NCBI GenBank assembly: GCA_963703665.1
Contig: CAVPFB010000010.1
Location: 1-64,000, forward strand
Direction of reading: 5' to 3'
Length of the DNA stretch: 64,000 nucleotides
DNA from: AP-15 sp963703665
GTDB taxonomy: Bacteria; Pseudomonadota; Alphaproteobacteria; ATCC43930; CGMCC-115725
Below the pieces are notes generated by a model. It saw nothing but the letters and a program-made list of their open reading frames with translations, made no database searches and was not told the DNA's origin. Both the position numbers and the translations under genes were made by a program. This document shows positions 27,268 through 36,090 of the stretch, piece after piece. Position 1 is the stretch's first letter; each line of letters opens with the position of its first letter.

Positions 27268-28683
27268 TCAGCCAAACCGCGCCAGGAAACCTACGATGCG
27301 GCGAGTGCGCTGCGAAAACAATGCCGGCGTGTAAAAACTGGCGGCGGCGCGTTTGCCGGCCTCGCCGCGGGTCGGATAGGGCACGACCAGATTAGCCAGC
27401 GCACCGATCTTGAGCTTTTGCGAGATCGCCAGCGCCCACGGCATGATCAGATCGCCGGCTCCGGCTCCGAGGATCGAAGCGCCGAGGATATGGCCGCCGC
27501 GGCCGGTGACGATCTTGACCAGGCCTTCGGTGTCGCGCTCGGTCTGGGCGCGATCGTTTTCGGCGAAGGACCATCGCAGCACCCGCACGGACCCGCCGGT
27601 TTCCTGCGCCGCCGCCTCGGTCAGCCCGACCTGGGCGAGCTCGGGGTCGGTGTAGGTAACCCAAGGCAAGGCCCGGTAATCGACCCGCGCCGGGATGCGG
27701 AACAGCGCGTTGCGGATCACGATCCCCGCATGATAGAGCGCGACGTGAGTGAATTGCGGCCCGCCTGCGACATCGCCGACGGCAAAGGCGCGGCGGTTGG
27801 TGGTGTGCAGCCGCGCGTCGACGGTGATCCCGCTCGGACCGGCGGCGATCCCGGCGGCGGCGAGATCGAGCGCCTCGACGCTAGGCCGCCGCCCGGCGGC
27901 GACCAAGAGATGCGACCCGATAATTCGCTCGCCGCCTTCCAGCACCACAGACACACTCGGGCCGTCCGGTTCGACCGAAACGATCCGCGCCTGCGGGCGC
28001 AGCGCAATCCCTTCAGCCACAAGCCGCTTGCCGAGCAGGTCGACGAGCTCGGGATCGTCGCGCGGCAGCAGCGGGCCCAGATCGAGCACGGTGACCTCCG
28101 CGCCGAGCCGGCGATGCGCCTGCGCCATCTCGATGCCGATCGGCCCGCCGCCGATCACGATCAGCTGCTCGGGCAAGTCGCGGTTGGCGAAAACGGTCTC
28201 GTTGGTCAGATAGCGAACCCGGTCGAGCCCGCGGATCGGCGGCACCGCCGGGTGCGAGCCGGTGGCGATCACAAACCTTCGCGGCCGAATTTCGACGTCG
28301 CCCGCCTGCACCGTGCGCGCGCTGGTAAACCGGGCCTCGGCGCGCAGGACGGTGACGCCGAGCGCCTCGAACCGTTCGACCGAATCATTGGGCGCGATGC
28401 GCGCGACCACCTGCGCAACGCCGTCGCCGACCGCCGCGAAATCGACCCTGGGCGCGGTATAAGCAATCGCGAACCGCGGCGCCCGCCGCCAGAGATCGGC
28501 GACTCGGGAAGCGGCGAGCAGCGACTTCGACGGCACGCAGCCGAAATTCAGGCAGTCTCCGCCCATCGCGCCGCGTTCGACCAGCACGACTGCGGCGCCG
28601 AGCTGGGCCGCCCCGGCGGCGACCGCCAGCCCGCCCGCACCGGCGCCGATGACACACAGATCGGGGGTCAGATGGCGGGTCAT
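27268..28683 (-). CDS. mercuric-reductase-like FAD/NAD(P)H disulfide oxidoreductase
   Basis: This is a flavoprotein of the pyridine-nucleotide disulfide oxidoreductase class I family, 471 residues. The FAD loop is VIGAGAGGLAVAAGAAQLGA, and the redox disulfide is in GGDCLNFGCVPSKSLL (C-x4-C). The NAD(P)H loop is VIGGGPIGIEMAQAHRRLG, and the second FAD motif is RRAFAVGDVAGGPQFT. The C-terminal HPT of glutathione reductase is replaced by YPTRGE, as in MerA-like members. There is no N-terminal HMA domain and no C-terminal vicinal Cys pair, so mercury reduction is unlikely. It is first in an operon with the histidine kinase. Confidence 0.9.
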   Translation of the reverse strand: MTRHLTPDLCVIGAGAGGLAVAAGAAQLGAAVVLVERGAMGGDCLNFGCVPSKSLLAASRVADLWRRAPRFAIAYTAPRVDFAAVGDGVAQVVARIAPNDSVERFEALGVTVLRAEARFTSARTVQAGDVEIRPRRFVIATGSHPAVPPIRGLDRVRYLTNETVFANRDLPEQLIVIGGGPIGIEMAQAHRRLGAEVTVLDLGPLLPRDDPELVDLLGKRLVAEGIALRPQARIVSVEPDGPSVSVVLEGGERIIGSHLLVAAGRRPSVEALDLAAAGIAAGPSGITVDARLHTTNRRAFAVGDVAGGPQFTHVALYHAGIVIRNALFRIPARVDYRALPWVTYTDPELAQVGLTEAAAQETGGSVRVLRWSFAENDRAQTERDTEGLVKIVTGRGGHILGASILGAGAGDLIMPWALAISQKLKIGALANLVVPYPTRGEAGKRAAASFYTPALFSQRTRRIVGFLARFG

Positions 28684-28811
28684 GCGGCCTCTTGCTGTGC
28701 CGGGCTTCTTACCCCAACACAGCGAGAGCGTGGACCGGAAAACTCGGCCTGTGGGTACGCGGACAGTCCCGTGGCCTTGCGCCGGGATGGCGGCAGGGTC
28801 AGCTAGGGGGC

Positions 28812-29642
28812 ATGGTTCTGTCCGATGCTGATTCGGCGGCGCTGGCGGCGGCGGTGCGGCGGCTGGAGCGGCCGGGTTTCGCCGGGCGGCTGGCGCTGCT
28901 CGCCGGCCAGCCGGCGGCGCTGGTGGCGCGTGCGTTGCCGGGCCCGGCGGCGGCGGTAGTCGCCAGGGTCGCGGAGCGGGCCCTCGAACGGGCGCTGGAG
29001 GTGGCGCTGTTCAGTCTGCGCGACGGACGGTTTGCCGGTGGGCGGCTCGGAGCCGGGTGGCCCGGGGGCGCGCGGGTGCTGCATTCGGCCCTGGCATCGG
29101 CTTCAGGGGCGATCGGCGGCGCCTTTGGCGTTGCGGCACTGGGGATCGAATTGCCGGTGTCGACCACGATCATGCTGCGCGCGATCGCGGCGATCGCGCA
29201 GGACGAGGGCGAGGACCTGGCCGACCCGCGCACCGGGCTCGCCTGCCTCGAAGTGTTCGCCCTGGGCGGCCCGAAATCCGATGGGGAGGGTGCCGACGGC
29301 GGCTATTTCGCGGTCCGCGCATTGCTCGCCCGCGGTTTGGCCGAGGCCGCCGACATCGTAGTCGACAAGAGTGCGCTGCGCGGCGGGTCGGCGGTGGCCC
29401 AGCGCATGCTGGCGCCGATCGCCTCGCGTTTCGGCGCCGTCGTCTCGGAGAAGGTCGCAGCGCAGGCGGTAGCGGTCGTCGGCGCCGTCGGCGGGGCTGC
29501 GCTCAACCTCGCCTATATCGAGCATTTCCAGGAGCTGGCGCGCGGCCATTTCACCGTGCGCCGGCTCGAGCGCGCCTATGGCGTGGAGCCCGTGCGCGCC
29601 GAATACGACCGGCTCAAATCCCTCGCTTCTGCAGCCGCCTGA
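28812..29642 (+). CDS. EcsC family protein
   Basis: This is a protein of the EcsC family, named after a gene in the Bacillus ecsAB ABC-transporter operon; its molecular role is unknown. The 276-residue protein begins MVLSDADSAALAAAVRRLE and has the hydrophobic, glycine/alanine-rich middle SASGAIGGAFGVAALGIELP and the conserved STTIMLRAIAAIAQDEGEDL. A basic C-terminal segment ends RRLERAYGVEPVRAEYDRL. No ABC transporter is adjacent. ATG 28812 is behind AGGGGG. Confidence 0.82.
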   Translation: MVLSDADSAALAAAVRRLERPGFAGRLALLAGQPAALVARALPGPAAAVVARVAERALERALEVALFSLRDGRFAGGRLGAGWPGGARVLHSALASASGAIGGAFGVAALGIELPVSTTIMLRAIAAIAQDEGEDLADPRTGLACLEVFALGGPKSDGEGADGGYFAVRALLARGLAEAADIVVDKSALRGGSAVAQRMLAPIASRFGAVVSEKVAAQAVAVVGAVGGAALNLAYIEHFQELARGHFTVRRLERAYGVEPVRAEYDRLKSLASAAA

Positions 29643-29735
29643 CCCTGTTGCCGAAATTAGAGGCAGCAGCGATTGCCGCCCGCACCTCTACCGCTTATGT
29701 TTGCCCGACAACAAAACCGCTCAAGGGCAATAAAA

Positions 29736-30984
29736 ATGGTGAGCGACACGATCGCCGCGCCGCAGATCGCGAAAGGCGACGCGTTCAAGACGATCGGGCT
29801 GATCTCCTCGGCCCATTTCGTCGCACATTTTCAAGGCTTGGTATTGCCCCCGCTGTTTCCGCTCTTAAAGGCGCGGTGGGGGGTCGGCTTTGTCGAGCTC
29901 GGGTTGGCGCTGACGGTTTACGCCATGGTCTCGGTGCTGGCCCAGCTGCCGATGGGCTATCTCGCCGACCGCTTCGGCTCGCGCAAGCTGCTGATTTTCG
30001 CGCTGTGCATCGGCGGTTTTGCCCTCGCCTCGGTAGGCGTCGTCGATCGCTACGCCTGGCTCCTTGTGGCGGCCGGGTTCTCGGGCATCGCCAATGCCGT
30101 CTATCACCCGGCCGATTATGCGATTCTGTCGGCGAGCAGTGACACCGACACGCATCGGCCGCGCCTTCTCGGTCCATACCTTCGCCGGCATGCTCGGCAA
30201 CGCCGCGGCGCCGGTGGCGATGCTGGTGCTCGCTCCGATGGTCGGATTGCGGGCGGCGCTGATCATGGCCGGGCTGGTCGGGCCGCTGGTCGCGATCCCG
30301 CTGATCTGCGCCCCGGCGGTCGAGGGCGACGCGCTGGTCAGGTCCGCCGCGGCTCGCCGAGACGGGCTGAGATCGGCCCGGTCCGGCTCGGCCTTCACCC
30401 CCGCGATCCTCGGCCTGATGGTGTTTTTCATCCTGCTGAGCCTGTCGACCAGCGGCATCACCAACTTCTCGGTTCCGGCGCTGATGAGCGCCTATCGCCT
30501 GCATTTCGCCACGGCCAACCTGGCGCTGACCGCGTATCTGACGGCGAGCGCGTTCGGCGTGCTGGGCGGCGGCATTGTTGCCGACATCACCCGCCGCCAC
30601 GGCGAGGTCGCCGCGGTCGGTTTTGGGCTGAACGCTATTCTCGTGCTGCTGATCGGCACGATCGGCCTCGGCTCGGCCTTGCTGGTCGTGGCGATGGGTT
30701 TCGCCGGCTTTCTGTCTGGCATGATCATGCCGTCGCGAGATATGCTGGTGCGCGCTGCGGCGCCCGCCGGAGCGATCGGGCGCGCGTTCGGCATCGTCAC
30801 CATCGGCTTCAGCATCGGCGGCACGATCGGCCCGATGTTGTTCGGCTGGATCATGGACCGCGGCATGCCGCATTGGATTTTCGGCAGCAGCGCCGTGTTC
30901 ATGCTGTTGACCGTGGTCGCGGCGCTGATCGGCGATCGGCGCCTGACGGGGCGTCGCACCGCGATGCTCGGCTCTTCGGGGTGA
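29736..30984 (+). CDS. MFS transporter, one frameshift
   Basis: This is a major facilitator superfamily carrier with twelve predicted membrane segments. The N-terminal half has SSAHFVAHFQGLVLPPLFPL and the loop 2-3 signature QLPMGYLADRFGSRKLL. Near 30145 a frame change interrupts the fourth to fifth segment, after which RIGRAFSVHTFAGMLGNAAA and GRAFGIVTIGFSIGGTIGPM continue. The SAHFVAHF start resembles drug-efflux carriers of the Fsr group, but no substrate can be assigned. TGA is at 30982-30984. Confidence 0.85.
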
Positions 30985-31084
30985 CATGCGGGGGCAGGGA
31001 ACGATGTGTCAGGGCCGTGTCACCGGGTGATGTGCCATGACGACGGGGTAATGTGATCGCTATGCTGCCCTGTTGCGGCCTCTG

Positions 31085-32252
31085 ATGCGGGTCGAGCTGC
31101 CGCTCTCGCAACGATTGACCGGTATCCAAGGGCCGCCGCCGGCGCGCCGCTGGTCCGAGCCGATCCCGGAGCGGCCCCCGCCGGCGAACCCGCTGGACCT
31201 CGTCCGCACCATTCTTGCGGTGCTGTTCGTCGCTGGGCTGATCGCCACCTCGTTCTGGATCCTGTGGCCGTTTGTGCCGGCGACGATCTGGGCGACAACG
31301 CTGGTAGTCGCGACCTGGCCGCTGATGCTGCGGGTGCAGCGCCGGCTGTGGCACCGGCGCTGGCTCGCCGTTACGGTCATGACCCTTGCCCTGCTGCTGG
31401 TCTTTATCGGGCCGTTCTGGCTGGCGGTCGCGACAATTACCCAGAACTTCGAACGCATCGTCGGCTGGGCCAACGCGATGGCGTCGTTCAGATTGCCGCC
31501 GCCGCCGGTATGGCTGGAGAACATTCCGCTGTTCGGCAGCCAGATCGATTGTGCTGTGGCACCGGATCGAGGCCAGCGGCATCGACGAATTGGCGGCCAA
31601 GGCGGCGCCCTATGCGGGGAGTGCCGCCGGGTGGTTCGCCGGCGTGTTGAGCGGGTTCGGCATCGCCATCGTGCAATTCCTCTTAACCCTCGTCATTGCC
31701 GCGGTCATGTATGCCGGAGGCGAGCACGCCGCGGCCATGGCCGAGCGTTTCGGCCATCGGCTCGCCGGCGAGCGGGGCCGCCAATCGGTGCGGTTGGCCG
31801 GTCAGGCGATCCGCAGCGTGGCGCTCGGCGTGGTTGTCACCGCGCTTTTGCAATCGGTTCTGGGCGGGATCGGCCTGGCGATCGCCGGGACGCCGTTCGC
31901 CGCGGTGCTGACCGCGGTCATGTTCATGCTGTGCATCGCCCAGCTCGGGCCCGGCCTGGTGCTGATCCCTGCCGTAGTCTGGTTCTATTGGAGCGGGGCG
32001 GCGGGTTGGGGAACCTTTCTGCTGGTCTGGTCGCTGATCGTCATCAGTCTCGACAACATCGTGCGCCCGCTCTTGATCAGGAAGGGTGCGCACATACCGC
32101 TGATCCTGCTATTGGCCGGAGTGATCGGCGGCCTGATCGCCTTTGGCCTCGTCGGCATTTTTCTCGGCCCGGTCGTGCTCGCGGTCGCCTACACCCTCCT
32201 GCAGGCGTGGCTGGAGGAGGACCCGGTCCCTATTTCTGACGAGGAGATCTGA
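31085..32252 (+). CDS. AI-2E family transporter (YdiK-like), one frameshift
   Basis: This is a membrane protein of the AI-2E (PerM/YdiK) family; members export AI-2 or act as Na+/H+ antiporters in different bacteria, so the substrate is open. A proline-rich cytoplasmic N-terminus is followed by membrane segments (TILAVLFVAGLIATSFWILW, LALLLVFIGPFWLAVATI). A frame change occurs near 31555. The family block GIGLAIAGTPFAAVLTAVMF and DNIVRPLLIRKGAHIPLILL follow in the second frame, ending EEDPVPISDEEI. Restored length is about 389 residues. Confidence 0.85.
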
Positions 32253-32304
32253 GCCGGAAGCCTCGACCGCTGGCGCTTAGGCATTCAGATGGCGCGGTCT
32301 CACG

Positions 32305-32398
32305 CACTCGTCATGCACCTCTTGTGCCCGGCATCCACGGGACCCGACAGCGTTTATGCCGTAAGTCGTGGGTGGCTGGGACATGTCCGGCCATGACG
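32305..32398. repeat. inverted REP-like doublet, MAGLVPAIH class
   Basis: Two related half-elements in inverted orientation (32305-32340 and 32368-32398) share the CGTGG...ATGAC ends. One strand translates as VMAGHVPATHDL, the signature peptide of a repeat family frequent in alphaproteobacterial spacers. It fills most of the 220-bp gap before selD. No promoter was recognised there. Confidence 0.6.
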
Positions 32399-32475
32399 GT
32401 TCGAGTGTTTACGGCCGGGCACTGGCGGTTGCCGTTCTCTCGCCTTCCCGTCGAGGCTCCGGCATAGTGCGGCCG

Positions 32476-34689
32476 ATGCGGCAGCAAGTTGCGATCGCCC
32501 AGGACCTCGTGCTCGTCGGCGGCGGGCATGCCCATGTCCATGTGCTGAAGAGCTTTGGCATGCGGCCGATCGCCGGGGTGCGCGTGACCCTCGTCGCCCG
32601 CGAGGTCGTGACGCCCTATTCGGGCATGCTGCCGGGCTGGGTGGCCGGGCATTATGCCTTTGACGAGTGTCATATCGATCTCGGCCGCCTGGCGCGGTTT
32701 GCCGGCGCGCGCCTGATCCGCGACGAGGCGATCGGCCTCGACCTGGCAAAGCGCCATGTCATCAGTCGAGCGCATCCCCCGATCCGCTATGACCTTTTGT
32801 CGCTCGACATAGGCTCGACCCCGCGCGCGCACGACGTCCCCGGCGCTGCCGAAAACACCGTCGCGGTCAAGCCGATCGCCCAATTCGCGGCACGCTGGGA
32901 AGCGTTGCTGGCCCATGCGCGGCAACTGCCCGGCCTGTGCCTGGCCATCGTCGGCGGCGGCGCCGCCGGCGCCGAGCTGGCGCTGTGCGCGCAATATCGG
33001 CTCGCTGCCTCGGGTGTGGCACCGCTGGAAGTGACCCTCGTCACCCGTGACGGGCTAGCGCCCTCGCACAACCGCCGGGTCCGCCGGCTGTTCGCCCGGA
33101 TTTTCGCCGAGCGCGGGATCATGGTCACGACCGGCAGCGCGGTCGTCCGGGTCGAGCCGGGGCTGCTGGTCTGCGCCGACGGCCGAGGTATCGCATTCGA
33201 CGAGGCGCTGTGGGTCACCGATGCCGGCGCGGCGCCGTGGCTCGCCGGGACCGGGCTGCCGCTGACCGCCGACGGCTTCATCGCAGTCGACGAAACCCTG
33301 CGCTCGCCGGCCGATGCGCGGATCTTCGCCGCCGGCGACGTCGCGACGATGACCGCGCATCCGCGGGAGAAGGCCGGGGTCTACGCCGTCCGCCAAGGGC
33401 CGCCGCTAACCGCCAATCTGCGCCGTGCGCTCGCCGGAAAGCGGCTGCGGCGCGCCGTGCCGCAACGCCGCGGGCTGGCGCTGATCGGCACCGGGGACCG
33501 GCACGCGGTGGCCTCGCGGGGACCCTTTGCCGGCTACGGCGCCTCGTGGTGGCGGCTCAAGGACCGGATCGACCGGCGCTGGATGCGCCGCTATCGGGAG
33601 CTGCCCCCGATGCTGCCCGAGCCGGGCGAAGATCCGATGCGCTGCGGCGGCTGCGCGGCAAAGGTTCCGGCCGCGATCCTGGGCCGGGTCATCGACCGGC
33701 TGCGGCCCGCGGCGAGCGATCTGGTCATGATCGGTCTCGACGGCGCCGACGATGCGGCGCTGATCTCCTTCCCCGGCGCGCCGCCCCTATTGCAGACGGT
33801 CGATTTTTTCCGCGCGATGGTCGACGACCCGTATCTGTTCGGACGGATCGCCGCCACTCATGCGCTCAACGACATCTACGCGATGGGCGGTCGGCCGGAA
33901 ACCGCGCTCGCCATCGCCACCCTGCCGCCCGCGCGCCCGGAGATCGTCGAGCACGATCTGTTTCACATGCTGCGCGGCGGGCTCGACGTGCTCGAACCGG
34001 CAGGTGCGGTGCTGGTCGGCGGCCACAGTGCCGAAGGGGCCGAGCTGGCGCTCGGTTTCGCCGTGACCGGGCGCGCGCCCTCCGGGACGCTGCTGCGCAA
34101 GGGCGGGTTGCGCGCGGGAGACCGGCTGATCCTATCGAAGCCGCTCGGCACCGGTGTCATTCTCGCCGCCGACGGGCGCGGGCTGGCGCCGGCACGGATC
34201 CTCGACAGTGCGATCGCGACGATGCTGCAATCGGCCGCCCCCGCCGCCGCCTGCCTGCTCGCCCATGGCGCCACCTCCTGCACCGATGTGACCGGGTTCG
34301 GGCTGCTCGGGCATCTCCTCGAGATGCTGCGCGCCTCGAACCGGGACGCCTTGCTCGACCCCGAGGCGATCCCGGCGCTCGACGGCGCCCTCGACTTGCT
34401 CGGCCGCGGCATCACCAGCTCGCTGCACGCCGATAATCTCGCGGCGCTGGCGGCGTTGGATGCGGGCGACACCCATCCGATCGCGGCGCTCCTGATCGAT
34501 CCGCAGACGGCCGGCGGGCTGCTCGCCGGCGTCCCGGCCGAGCGCGCCGCCGCCTGCCTCGACCGGCTCGGGGCGCTCGGCTATCGCGCCGCCGTGATCG
34601 GCCGGGTCGCGCGGGCGAGCGGCGCCGAGCCGCGCGTCCGCCTCGAACCCGGGGCCGCGGAATTCGTGCCCGATCCGGTCACCGCCTGA
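32476..34689 (+). CDS. selD: selenide, water dikinase SelD fused to an N-terminal FAD oxidoreductase
   Basis: The C-terminal half (about 385-737) is selenophosphate synthetase, which makes the selenium donor from selenide and ATP. MRCGGCAAKVPAAIL has the catalytic Cys393 and Lys396; the position is Cys (TGC), not selenocysteine. VMIGLDGADDAALISF, THALNDIYAMGGRPETAL, GGHSAEGAELALGF and TDVTGFGLLGHLLEML are ATP/Mg blocks. Residues 1-370 are an NDH-2/SQR-like flavoprotein with DLVLVGGGHAHVHVLKSFG, AIVGGGAAGAELALCAQYRL and DARIFAAGDVATM. Such fusions are known; the flavin domain may reduce a selenium species for the kinase (inference). Its stop overlaps the selA start. Confidence 0.93.
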   Translation: MRQQVAIAQDLVLVGGGHAHVHVLKSFGMRPIAGVRVTLVAREVVTPYSGMLPGWVAGHYAFDECHIDLGRLARFAGARLIRDEAIGLDLAKRHVISRAHPPIRYDLLSLDIGSTPRAHDVPGAAENTVAVKPIAQFAARWEALLAHARQLPGLCLAIVGGGAAGAELALCAQYRLAASGVAPLEVTLVTRDGLAPSHNRRVRRLFARIFAERGIMVTTGSAVVRVEPGLLVCADGRGIAFDEALWVTDAGAAPWLAGTGLPLTADGFIAVDETLRSPADARIFAAGDVATMTAHPREKAGVYAVRQGPPLTANLRRALAGKRLRRAVPQRRGLALIGTGDRHAVASRGPFAGYGASWWRLKDRIDRRWMRRYRELPPMLPEPGEDPMRCGGCAAKVPAAILGRVIDRLRPAASDLVMIGLDGADDAALISFPGAPPLLQTVDFFRAMVDDPYLFGRIAATHALNDIYAMGGRPETALAIATLPPARPEIVEHDLFHMLRGGLDVLEPAGAVLVGGHSAEGAELALGFAVTGRAPSGTLLRKGGLRAGDRLILSKPLGTGVILAADGRGLAPARILDSAIATMLQSAAPAAACLLAHGATSCTDVTGFGLLGHLLEMLRASNRDALLDPEAIPALDGALDLLGRGITSSLHADNLAALAALDAGDTHPIAALLIDPQTAGGLLAGVPAERAAACLDRLGALGYRAAVIGRVARASGAEPRVRLEPGAAEFVPDPVTA

Positions 34690-36090
34690 TGACTGGGTCC
34701 GAACACCGAGCCCGTGCCGCTTTACCGGCGGTCGACAAGGTGCTGCGATCCGAGTCGGGGGGCCGCGTTGATCGCGCGATATGGGAGGGCCCTCGTACTG
34801 GACGCGGTCAGGACGGCGCTGGCGCGGCGGCGGGACCTCGGGGCCGGAGCGTCGGTCGCGGAGGTCGTCGAGCAGAGCGCACAAATTCTCACCCGTCTGG
34901 TGCGGCCGTCGCAGCGCCGGGTCTTCAACCTGACGGGGACCGTGCTGCACACCAATCTCGGCCGGGCGTCATTGCCCGAGGAAGCGATCGCCGCGGCGGC
35001 GGAAGCGATGCGGGGTCCCTCGACCCTCGAATACGACCTCGAAACCGGCCGGCGCGGTGAGCGCGACGACCATGTCTCGGGCTGGCTGAAGCGGCTGACC
35101 GGGGCCGCGGCCGCACTCGCCGTCAACAACAATGCGGGCGCCCTGGTGCTGGCGTTGAACGCGCTGGCCGACGGGCGGGAGACGATCGTGTCTCGCGGCG
35201 AACTGATCGAGATCGGCGGCTCGTTCCGCCTGCCCGACATCATGGCGCGCTCGGGCACGCGGCTGCGCGAGGTCGGCACCACCAACCGCACGCATCTCGC
35301 CGATTTCGCCGCGGCGATCGGGCCGCAGACCGGGCTGATCCTGAAGGCGCACACCAGCAATTACGCAATCGAGGGCTTTACCGCCGCGGTGCCGGCCACA
35401 AGGCTGGCCGCGCTCGCGCGGGAGCACGCGATCCCGTTTGTCGAGGATCTGGGCAGCGGCTCGCTGATTGATCTCGCGGCGTGGGGGCTGCCGCACGAGC
35501 CAACCGTTTCCGAGGCCTTGGAACAGGGCGCCGATCTCGTTACCTTCAGCGGCGACAAATTGCTGGGCGGCCCACAGGCGGGGCTTGTCGTCGGCCGCGC
35601 CGATCTGATGGCGACGCTCACGAAAAACCCGCTGAAGCGGGCCCTGCGGCTCGACAAGATCCGGCTCGCAGCACTCGAAGCGGTGCTGCGGCTCTATGCC
35701 GATCCCGACCGCCTGGCCGAACGGTTGCCGACATTGCGGCTGCTGGCCCGTCCTGCGGCCGAGATCGACGCACTCGCCCGCCGCCTCTTGCCCGTGGTTG
35801 CTCAGGCGCTCGAAGGCGTCGCCGAAGTTGGCTTAATCGAGACGCGCAGCCAGATCGGCAGCGGCGCCTTGCCGGTGTCGCTGTTGCCGAGCACCGCGCT
35901 CACGCTGCGCCCGCTTGGTGACAGGAAATCCGGCGCCGCGGTCGATGCGCTGGCGCGCGCCTTGCGCACCCTGCCGGTCCCGGTCGTCGGCCGCATCGAA
36001 GCCGGCGCCGTCGTCCTCGACCTGCGCTGTCTCGACGACGAGGCCGGGTTGCTCGACCAGCTTGCCGATTTCCCCGCCGCAGCATCATGA
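34689..36090 (+). CDS. selA: L-seryl-tRNA(Sec) selenium transferase SelA, one frameshift
   Basis: SelA converts seryl-tRNA(Sec) to selenocysteyl-tRNA(Sec) using selenophosphate and PLP. The true start is ATG 34689, overlapping the selD stop (TGATG), and reads ALPAVDKVLRSESGG. A frame change in the G-run near 34765 leads into ALIARYGRALVLDAVR. Then follow NLTGTVLHTNLGRASLPEEA, YDLETGRRGERD, AAALAVNNNAGALVLALNAL and the PLP lysine in TFSGDKLLGGPQAGLVVGR. Length is about 466 residues, normal. Its last bases overlap the selB ATG. Confidence 0.93.
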
